From Asticcacaulis sp. MM231 (GTDB lineage: Bacteria; Pseudomonadota; Alphaproteobacteria; Caulobacterales; Caulobacteraceae): a DNA stretch of 64,000 bases. Position 1 is the first letter of the stretch. Each line of letters opens with the position of its first letter. The stretch spans positions 310,001-374,000 of the forward strand of contig NZ_OZ075110.1 in assembly GCF_964186625.1 (NCBI RefSeq). Direction: 5' to 3'. Both the position numbers and the translations under genes were made by a program. This document shows, piece by piece, positions 43,076-50,253 of the stretch. A model generated the notes under the pieces. It was not told the DNA's origin and made no database searches. It was given only the letters and a program-made list of their open reading frames with translations.

Positions 43076-45292
43076 ATGACCCGACTTGACGCTTCCCGCC
43101 GCCAGTTCATGACCCTTGCCGGCGCCACCGCCGCCATGCTCACCCTGCCGGCCGCTATGGCGCGCGCCACAGACACGGGCAGTATCGCCCCGGCCTATCC
43201 GCTCACCGGCGGCGATTCCTGGGACGTCTTCAAGGCCTACGATCCGGCCACCAACCCATCGGCCCCCTTCTTCCGGTCGCATGTCCGCCGCGCCAAGCGC
43301 ATCGCGCCCTTTGCCGCCACGCAAGCCCATCCGGCGCAAAATCCCGATGTGCCAGGTGGCACGCTCCTGGCCGCCTACCTGACCCTGGCCGGGCCGGATG
43401 AGGATCTGAACCGGACGCGCTACCAGACCGGCGCGCGCAGCCGCGTCCATGTCGAGCGTTCATGGCAGTATCAGGATATCGTCGTCGCCTGGAACACGAC
43501 GGGCTATGTCCCCAATGCCGCTCTGATCGACGCTGCCCACCGCAACGGCGCACGCATCCTGGCCACCATGTTCCAACCCGACAAACGCATGTTCGACGGC
43601 TCGGATCTGCCACGAACCGAGGTGGCCAAAAAGCTCGTCAATCTGGCCGCCTATTTCGGTTTTGACGGCTATTTCGTCAATTTCGAGAGCTATACCGACG
43701 ACGATGCCCGTGCCGTGCAGGATCTGATCGGCCTGATGCAGGTCGAAGCGGCCGGACGCGGCCTCAGCGATTTCCATATCCAGTACTATAACGGTTACAC
43801 CGATGCCGCAGCCGTCTGGCCGGGCTCGCCTCATGTCGATGGCCGTCCGCGCGAAGCCGATGCGCCCCGCGCCAATTCGATGATGCTCGATCAGGGCTGG
43901 AGCAATTACGGCCTGACGCGCGGCTGCTGTTCCGGCCATCCGATACCAGACGTCTCCACCCTCGCCCTGCCGCAATACGATCCGCGCAACATCTATTATG
44001 GCCTGCAACTCTATCCCGGCCCCGGCTATCTCGGCCTGATGGCGCCGGTTGTCGTGACGCCCAATGGCGGCCCCGCCTCCGGTGGTTTGCAGGTTTACAG
44101 CGCCGAAGACGGCCTGCGCAAGATCGGTCGCGCCCGCCTCGATCAGCTCAAGGCCTCGACCAGCCTGTCGGCGCAGGACCGCGAAGACCTCGCCGATCTC
44201 ACCGATCCGAAACGCACCCGCAAGGCCTGGTATCGCTTGCATCGCCAGTTCTGGTCGGGCAAGTCGGGCAATCCGGCACGTAACAATAGGCCGACCGCCG
44301 CAGAAGCCGCCATCTATGGTCCGGCCGATGTGCGCAAGATCTATACCGACTACGAAGCACCCGGCAAACCGACCGACCAGTTGCGCCTGCCGATCACCTA
44401 TGGCGTCGCCAATTTCATTGCCGAGCGCTCGATGATCGGCGCCCTGCCTTTCGTGACGCGCTTCAACACCGGCGAAGGCGACCGTTTCTTCCTCGACGGC
44501 GTCAAGGTCGCCGAAACCCCGTGGTTCAATCTCGGTATTCAGGACGTGCTGCCGACCTGGGCGTGGTGGACCAAGCCGCTCGACCGTCCGCTCGATGCCG
44601 ATACGGGTGCCGAAGGCCTGCTGGAGGTCGATTACGATTTCGACGACGCCTATAATGGCGGTGCCTCGCTGGCGATCTTAGGCCAGCTTGGCACCGAGAA
44701 CGCCACGGAGGTGCGCCTCTACAAGACGAAGATCACCATCGACAACACGACCAAACTTGGCCTGGTTTTCAAGGGCGGCGCAGGCGGACTGATGAAGGCC
44801 GGCCTGGTCTTCGAGGACGCACCCGAGGTCACCGAGTGGATCGACATCAAGGCGGGCAAGGCGCTCACGTCCGGTTGGAAACAGTGGACAGGGGCATTGG
44901 GCAAGTATGCGGGCCGCACGCTTGCGGTCGTATCACTGGGCTTCGTCTCCACCGGCAAGGCGGCCGCCTACCGCATCCATATCGGCGAACTGTCGCTGAC
45001 CGATGGCGCAAAGGTCAGCCAAGCTCAGCCGCAGGGCTTCCGAATTGCGCAAAGCCGCGTCCAGACCGATGGCCAGTCGGCCGAACTGCAACTCCAGTGG
45101 ACCTTTGATCCCGACGTGGCCCATTACGACATCCTGGCCGTCGCGGGCCAGAGCAAGACCTGGCTTGGCCGCATCACCGGCGACGCCTATTATGTCAGCG
45201 CCCTGCCGCGCGATAAGGGCACAACGCAAACCGTCCTGCATCTGGTGCCGGCCGCTGGAAAGCCGGCGACCGTGACCTTCACTTGGGCCTGA
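43076..45292 (+). CDS. GH85 endo-beta-N-acetylglucosaminidase
   Basis: The 738-residue precursor has a Tat-like signal (ASRRQFMTLAGATAAML). The GH85 barrel shows VHVERSWQYQDIVVAWNTTG, ILATMFQPDKRMFDGSD, and the catalytic loop FGFDGYFVNFESYT, where Asn and Glu form the oxazoline-type pair. NSMMLDQGWSNYG follows. Family members cut between the two GlcNAc of the N-glycan core. The C-terminal 250 residues are beta-sandwich-like (GASLAILGQLGTENATEVRL and onward), probably glycan-binding. The gene lies 35 bases behind the fucosidase gene, in the same transcription unit. Its stop is only six bases from the convergent halogenase stop. Confidence 0.93.
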   Translation: MTRLDASRRQFMTLAGATAAMLTLPAAMARATDTGSIAPAYPLTGGDSWDVFKAYDPATNPSAPFFRSHVRRAKRIAPFAATQAHPAQNPDVPGGTLLAAYLTLAGPDEDLNRTRYQTGARSRVHVERSWQYQDIVVAWNTTGYVPNAALIDAAHRNGARILATMFQPDKRMFDGSDLPRTEVAKKLVNLAAYFGFDGYFVNFESYTDDDARAVQDLIGLMQVEAAGRGLSDFHIQYYNGYTDAAAVWPGSPHVDGRPREADAPRANSMMLDQGWSNYGLTRGCCSGHPIPDVSTLALPQYDPRNIYYGLQLYPGPGYLGLMAPVVVTPNGGPASGGLQVYSAEDGLRKIGRARLDQLKASTSLSAQDREDLADLTDPKRTRKAWYRLHRQFWSGKSGNPARNNRPTAAEAAIYGPADVRKIYTDYEAPGKPTDQLRLPITYGVANFIAERSMIGALPFVTRFNTGEGDRFFLDGVKVAETPWFNLGIQDVLPTWAWWTKPLDRPLDADTGAEGLLEVDYDFDDAYNGGASLAILGQLGTENATEVRLYKTKITIDNTTKLGLVFKGGAGGLMKAGLVFEDAPEVTEWIDIKAGKALTSGWKQWTGALGKYAGRTLAVVSLGFVSTGKAAAYRIHIGELSLTDGAKVSQAQPQGFRIAQSRVQTDGQSAELQLQWTFDPDVAHYDILAVAGQSKTWLGRITGDAYYVSALPRDKGTTQTVLHLVPAAGKPATVTFTWA

Positions 45293-45298
45293 TCGGCG

Positions 45299-46792
45299 TC
45301 AGCGCATGGCCTTGAGAAAAGCGTCATGCGCCGGCATGGCCTGCGCGGCCTGTGATATCCTAGTGCGCATGGCGTCGAATTCGGCGTTCATGCGCTGGCT
45401 CGGAATAATGTCCGCCAGCGGATCGTAACCGACAGGCTCGATCTCCTGCCCCAGCATAACCGACAGCCAGCTCATCGGCTGGAACAGGTCCGATGCCGTC
45501 ACCACCAGCCGTGACGAGGCGCGGAAATGCTCGATCTTGTAGGTCAGGCTGTCCGGCACCGCCATGGTGCGGCAATAGTTCCAGAAGTCGGAATCGTCAC
45601 GCGCCGTCGCCTTATAGTGCAGGATGATGAAATCACGGATGCCCTCATACTGCGTCTGCATTACCCTGTTATACTGCTCGCTGAGCAGAGGATTGATCTC
45701 GGCGTCGGGCCAATAGTCCAGCAGCCTCACGAGTTCGGAATGGATCAGGTGAATGCTGGTCGATTCCAAGGGTTCCAGGAAGCCCGCCGCTAAGCCGATG
45801 GCCACCACATTACGGTTCCACGCCACTTTGCGGCGACCAGTCTTAAAACGCAGGAACTTCGGATCGGCCAGGGCCGCGCCGTCGAGGTTGGTCACGAGTG
45901 TTTCGGCGGCCGCTTCGTCGCTGGTGAAGCCAGAGGCATAGACATGCCCGTTGCCGGTACGATGCTGCAAAGGGATACGCCATTGCCAGCCAGCCTTGTG
46001 CGCTGTCGAGCGCGTATAGGGCGTGATCGGATCGGTTCTGGTGCTCGGCATAAAGGTCGCCCGATCACACGGCAGCCAGTGACTCCAGTCCTCAAATCCG
46101 CTGTGCAGGGTCTTCTCGATCAAAAGACCGATCAGACCGGAACAGTCGATAAAAAGATCACCCGTGATCTGCGATCCGTCTTCCAGGGTCAGGGTCTCGA
46201 CAAAACCGGTCTCAGAATGCTGGCCGACATGGGTGATCTTGCCCTCGATACGACGCACACCGGCGGTCTCAGCATGACGACGCAGAAAAGCCGCGTAAAG
46301 GCCGGCATCGAAATGATAGGCGTGGTTGAGGGTCGAAAGCGCCGAGCCATCGTTGGTCGGTGTGCGGAAACGATTTTGCCGGGAGGCCACACAGTTCAGA
46401 CAATAGTCCTCGAAGGATTCCCTGTGCCCTTCAAGACGCCGCCGCGTCAGAAAATGCTCGAACCCTGTGCGACCGATCGGTGCGCCGATGGCGCCGAAGG
46501 GGTGGATATAGGCACTACCAGGCCGGCTCCAGTTGACGAACTCGATCCCCAGCTTAAACGTCGCCTGGGTGTCTCGGATGAACGCGACCTCGTTGATCCC
46601 CAGCAGGCGATTGAACCGCTTGATCGGCGGAATGGTGGCTTCGCCCACACCAATCGTGCCGATGGATTCAGATTCGATCAAGGTGATATCGGCCAGCTTG
46701 CCTTGGGTAATATGAGCGATAAAGGCCGCCGCCATCCAGCCGGCTGTGCCACCACCCACAATGACCACCTGCCGCCGTGTGTTGATTGTCAT
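45299..46792 (-). CDS. flavin-dependent tryptophan halogenase family protein
   Basis: The 497-residue protein shows the FAD-binding motif VVIVGGGTAGWMAAA near the N-terminus. IGVGEATIPPIKRFNRLLGI carries a candidate catalytic lysine. GDLFIDCSGL, the halogenase signature GWQWRIPL (WxWxIP), and AAGFLEPLESTSIHLI follow. The canonical enzymes chlorinate or brominate tryptophan with FADH2. Homologues in Caulobacterales and Xanthomonads often sit beside TonB receptors, where their substrate is unknown. The start at 46792 (MTINTRRQVV) has GGGAA just upstream. It is convergent with GH85 and has an operator-like motif upstream at 46968. Confidence 0.92.
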   Translation of the reverse strand: MTINTRRQVVIVGGGTAGWMAAAFIAHITQGKLADITLIESESIGTIGVGEATIPPIKRFNRLLGINEVAFIRDTQATFKLGIEFVNWSRPGSAYIHPFGAIGAPIGRTGFEHFLTRRRLEGHRESFEDYCLNCVASRQNRFRTPTNDGSALSTLNHAYHFDAGLYAAFLRRHAETAGVRRIEGKITHVGQHSETGFVETLTLEDGSQITGDLFIDCSGLIGLLIEKTLHSGFEDWSHWLPCDRATFMPSTRTDPITPYTRSTAHKAGWQWRIPLQHRTGNGHVYASGFTSDEAAAETLVTNLDGAALADPKFLRFKTGRRKVAWNRNVVAIGLAAGFLEPLESTSIHLIHSELVRLLDYWPDAEINPLLSEQYNRVMQTQYEGIRDFIILHYKATARDDSDFWNYCRTMAVPDSLTYKIEHFRASSRLVVTASDLFQPMSWLSVMLGQEIEPVGYDPLADIIPSQRMNAEFDAMRTRISQAAQAMPAHDAFLKAMR

Positions 46793-47140
46793 AATATTCC
46801 CGATATCGACGCACAAAAATGACGATGTGCGCGGTCATGCAAAAGGGCATGATGTTCCCACACAGCTCTCGCCAGATCGCCGTGTCTGATGTGAGCCCAA
46901 ACGAGTGAAATCTATTTCACGGCCGACATCAATAGCGAGGTTATATAACGCGGATTTTTCCACTGATTTGTTATGACCTTTAGCTTCCCCACAAAATTTA
47001 TAGCCCGACTACGGTGACAAGTGTTTTGCTGTCCGCCGCTTTAATTGCGTGTCTCCCGATCAAGACATCTGCTATCAGACTATGGTGTTCGTCTCAGGGT
47101 GCTGGCCTTGACCCAGACTATGCTCATGGAAAAACAGTAA
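46793..47140. other. divergent control region between halogenase and rsgA genes
   Basis: The 348 bases contain the operator-like motif at 46968-46979 and an AT-rich stretch near 46930-46995 suited to a promoter. The short frame at 47014-47226 runs into rsgA in another frame and is not credible. Confidence 0.4.
46968..46979. promoter_or_regulatory. operator-like motif TTGTTATGACCT upstream of the halogenase gene
   Basis: It matches TTGTYATGACMA except at the last base. It lies about 175 bases from the halogenase start and the same distance from rsgA, so which gene it controls is open. Confidence 0.35.
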
Positions 47141-48163
47141 GTGGAAAGCGCCATAGACAATCTCTCCTTCATGCTCGACCTGGGATGGTCCGAAGTCTTT
47201 GCCGATCAGATCACGGCGGACGATAAAGGCCTTATCCCTTATCGCATAGCTGAGGTACATCGCGCCCGCCTGAGCGTCATCTCGGACACCGGACTTCTGC
47301 GGCTCACCCTGCCGCCCCGCGCCAACACCGCCGAATACGCCGTGGGCGACTGGGTGCTCGTCGCACCAGACACCCAGCTTCTGCACCGTCGCCTCGGTCG
47401 CAAAACGGTCCTGCAACGGCATGTCGAGCGCCAGCACATGCAACAGCTTGCCGCGGCCAATGTCGATACCCTGTTTATCGTGACCTCATGCAATGCCGAC
47501 TTCAACCCGGCGCGGCTGGAGCGCTATCTGGTGATGGCGAATGAAGCCGGCACCACACCGGTGATCGTCCTAACCAAGGCCGATACGGTCTCAGATGCCG
47601 AGACCTATGCCCGCGAGGCCGCCGCCTTACAGCGTGACCTTCCCGTGGTTACGCTCAATGCCCGGTCGGACGAGGCCGCGACGGCCCTGGCGCCGTGGTG
47701 TCTAAAAGGCCAAACCGTCGCCCTCGTGGGCTCCTCCGGCGTCGGCAAATCGACACTTGTCAATACCCTGGCCGGCACCGGCCAGTCTCCACAACAGACG
47801 GGCGGCATACGGGAGCACGATGCCAAAGGCCGCCACACCACAACCGCTCGCTCTCTCCATGCTATGTCGGGCGGCGGCTGGATCATCGACACACCGGGGA
47901 TGCGCAATCTGCATGTCGGTGACGTGGCCTATGGTATCGACACCCTGTTCGCCGAAATCACCGAACTGGCGCCCTTGTGCAAGTTCAGCGATTGCAGCCA
48001 CGCCCACGAGCCGGGCTGCGCGGTGCGCGCCGCCGTCGCTTCCGGCGCCCTCGATGAAGAACGTGTGGCGCGCTGGCGCAAACTGCTCGAAGAGAACGTC
48101 AGCAATACTCCGGTCCAGACCGGACCGCGTGGCAACAGGACCTTCCAGCGCAAGAACAGGTGA
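47141..48163 (+). CDS. rsgA: small ribosomal subunit biogenesis GTPase RsgA
   Basis: The 340-residue protein has an OB-fold N-terminus (AEYAVGDWVLVAPD) and a circularly permuted GTPase order: G4 VLTKAD, then G1 ALVGSSGVGKSTLVNTL, then G3 DTPGMRNL. A zinc finger CKFSDCSHAHEPGC is at the C-terminal part. It checks late 30S assembly. GTG at 47141 follows a GGAAAAA stretch. It is a housekeeping gene inside the glycan locus, and its 5' region may be shared with the halogenase promoter region. Confidence 0.93.
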   Translation: MESAIDNLSFMLDLGWSEVFADQITADDKGLIPYRIAEVHRARLSVISDTGLLRLTLPPRANTAEYAVGDWVLVAPDTQLLHRRLGRKTVLQRHVERQHMQQLAAANVDTLFIVTSCNADFNPARLERYLVMANEAGTTPVIVLTKADTVSDAETYAREAAALQRDLPVVTLNARSDEAATALAPWCLKGQTVALVGSSGVGKSTLVNTLAGTGQSPQQTGGIREHDAKGRHTTTARSLHAMSGGGWIIDTPGMRNLHVGDVAYGIDTLFAEITELAPLCKFSDCSHAHEPGCAVRAAVASGALDEERVARWRKLLEENVSNTPVQTGPRGNRTFQRKNR

Positions 48164-48240
48164 GTGCGCCGCCTCGGCTTCGAGACCTGAACGGGCATAG
48201 CCTGTGGTCACGACGAGATGGGTCAAGGTTGGCAACCCTT

Positions 48241-49959
48241 TTACCCATGGGCCATGACCGGCGTATCGAAACGCTTTCGGATATGGTCGAGGATATTCTT
48301 CGCCAGTTCTTCTTCTCCGAAAAACACCTCGCCCATCTTTTCGCGGCGCAGGAAGTCCACCTCGTCCTGGCTATGCGTTCGCAACACGATCTCAACCGCC
48401 GGATTGATGCGCCGCGCCGTATCGACCATCTGGCTGATATTGATCAGATCCGGCGTGGCGACCACCAGCATGGACGCCGTGGCGATATGCGCCTGTATCA
48501 GAACATCCGACTGCGTGGCATTGCCAAAAACAGCCGCCTTGCCCTGCGCGCGCAGTTCCTCGACGCGGTCGCGGTCTTCCTCCACCACAACATAGGCGAT
48601 TCCTTGCGCATCGAGCGACTCGGCCAGCCATTTGCCGACACGGCCAAAGCCCACGACAATCACCTGGCCACTGAGATATTTATCGGCCGTGGTATCCGGC
48701 AGGACCGCCAGCACGTCGTCGCTGCGTTCGTGAGCGCGCGCCAGCGAAGAATGTTTCAGCACCCAGGCACTGGCTGGTTCGATCGCCTTGAAGACGAAGG
48801 GATTGAGGGCAATGGAAATCAGCGCCCCGGCCAGAAGCAGGTTCATGCCCTCCTGCGGCAGAACGCCCAGGCTGACGCCCAGTCCACCAAGGATGAAGGA
48901 AAATTCGCCAATCTGCGCCAGACCGGCCGCTACGGTCAGGGCCGTGTTTAACGGATAGCGCAGGATGAGCGCCAAAACGGCCGCGGCAACGCCCTTGCCG
49001 ACAATAATGATGGCAACGACAGCCAGAACCTCAAGCGGCTTTTCGACCAGCACCATGGGATTGAACAACATCCCCACCGAGACAAAAAACAGCACCGAGA
49101 AGGCATCACGCAACGGCAGCGACTCCTCGGCTGCGCGATGGCTGAACTTCGATTCCCGCATCACCATGCCGGCGAAGAAGGCACCAAGCGCGAAAGACAC
49201 GCTGAACAATTCAGACGCGCACCAGGCAATGGTGATCGCGGCGGCGATGACCGCCAAGGTGAAGAGTTCGCGTGTGCCGGTGCGCGCGACCTGCAGAAGA
49301 ATCCATGGCAAAACGCGGCGCCCTACCAGCAGCATCAGGGCAATAAAAGCGCCGACGCTCAAAAGCGTTTTGCCGATTTCCACCCACAGATTGCCGGTGA
49401 AAGCCTGGCCTGTCCCGCCGGTGGCCCCTAAAAGCTGCGCCAGAGGCGGCAGCAAGACCAGCACCAGAACCGTCACCAAATCTTCGACGACCAGCCAGCC
49501 AACGGCGATGCGGCCGTTTATGCTGTCGACGGCCTTGCGCGCTTCCAGGGCCTTTAGCAGCACAACCGTCGAGGCGCAGGACAGTGATACACCAAACACA
49601 AGCGCCGCGCCGAAACTCCAGCCCCACCCCCACATCGCCAGCGCCATGCCGAGCAGTGTCGCCAGTGACATCTGCACGATGGCGCCCGGCAGGGCGATAC
49701 GCTTCACCGACATCAAATCCGCCAGTGAGAAATGCAGGCCCACGCCGAACATCAGCAGCATGACGCCGATCTCGGACAATTGCGCAGCGATGTTGGTGTC
49801 GGCCACAAAACCGGGCGTGGCCGGGCCTATCAGTATACCCGCGAAGAGATAACCGATCAGCGCGGGTAGTTTGATTTTTTCGGCAAGAAAGCCAAACACA
49901 AGCGCCAGTCCAAAACCGGACGCCAGTGTCGTGATGAGAGATATATTATGATGTTCCAT
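48241..49959 (-). CDS. KefB/YbaL-type monovalent cation:proton antiporter (CPA2)
   Basis: The 572-residue inner-membrane protein has about twelve hydrophobic segments (LASGFGLALVFGFLAEKIKL, LIGYLFAGILIGPATPGFVA, IGVMLLMFGVGLHFSLADL and others to about residue 400). A cytosolic TrkA-N/RCK domain follows, with the nucleotide motif VIVVGFGRVGKWLAESL and AVFGNATQSDVL. It should exchange K+ or Na+ for protons under nucleotide or thiol control. The overall order resembles YbaL. No link to glycan use is visible. It converges on rsgA. Confidence 0.9.
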   Translation of the reverse strand: MEHHNISLITTLASGFGLALVFGFLAEKIKLPALIGYLFAGILIGPATPGFVADTNIAAQLSEIGVMLLMFGVGLHFSLADLMSVKRIALPGAIVQMSLATLLGMALAMWGWGWSFGAALVFGVSLSCASTVVLLKALEARKAVDSINGRIAVGWLVVEDLVTVLVLVLLPPLAQLLGATGGTGQAFTGNLWVEIGKTLLSVGAFIALMLLVGRRVLPWILLQVARTGTRELFTLAVIAAAITIAWCASELFSVSFALGAFFAGMVMRESKFSHRAAEESLPLRDAFSVLFFVSVGMLFNPMVLVEKPLEVLAVVAIIIVGKGVAAAVLALILRYPLNTALTVAAGLAQIGEFSFILGGLGVSLGVLPQEGMNLLLAGALISIALNPFVFKAIEPASAWVLKHSSLARAHERSDDVLAVLPDTTADKYLSGQVIVVGFGRVGKWLAESLDAQGIAYVVVEEDRDRVEELRAQGKAAVFGNATQSDVLIQAHIATASMLVVATPDLINISQMVDTARRINPAVEIVLRTHSQDEVDFLRREKMGEVFFGEEELAKNILDHIRKRFDTPVMAHG

Positions 49960-50152
49960 AAGCCGCCTTTAGAGTTTTTGACAGAAAAGGCCCGCAACAT
50001 TACGACTATACAAGGCGTATAAAGCGGATTGCCCCTATAGTTCGGGGCACAAGTCTTGATGTCAACCCAGGAACAGGCACTTTATAGTCACAGTTTCGTT
50101 GATCTGATGGATTTTGGCCTTGGTGCTGGCCACGGCGCGCGGTTTTCAGCAT

Positions 50153-50195
50153 AGAGCGTGTTCCGATCTGATTGGATCAGATCGGAACACGCTCT
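50153..50195. repeat. dispersed palindromic repeat, long copy
   Basis: A nearly perfect 43-base palindrome with outer arms AGAGCGTGTTCCGATCTGAT and their complement, built on the same core as the repeat at 6619-6641. It lies between the antiporter gene and the end of the glycan operon, in a 294-base gap (49960-50253) that contains no gene. Confidence 0.75.
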
Positions 50196-50211
50196 AATTT
50201 TTTGTTTTGAC

Positions 50212-50252
50212 GCGCTTTTTCGAAAAGTGCGTCACACTTTTCGAAAAAGCGC
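50212..50252 (-). terminator. perfect 18-base-stem hairpin at the end of the glycan operon
   Basis: GCGCTTTTTCGAAAAGTG (50212-50229) and CACTTTTCGAAAAAGCGC (50235-50252) are exact complements around a five-base loop. It ends one base before the stop codon of the last operon gene (50254). Each arm has five A/T in a row, so it could terminate the operon or block 3' exonucleases. It is adjacent to the repeat at 50153, forming a composite element. Confidence 0.65.
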
Positions 50253-50253
50253 T

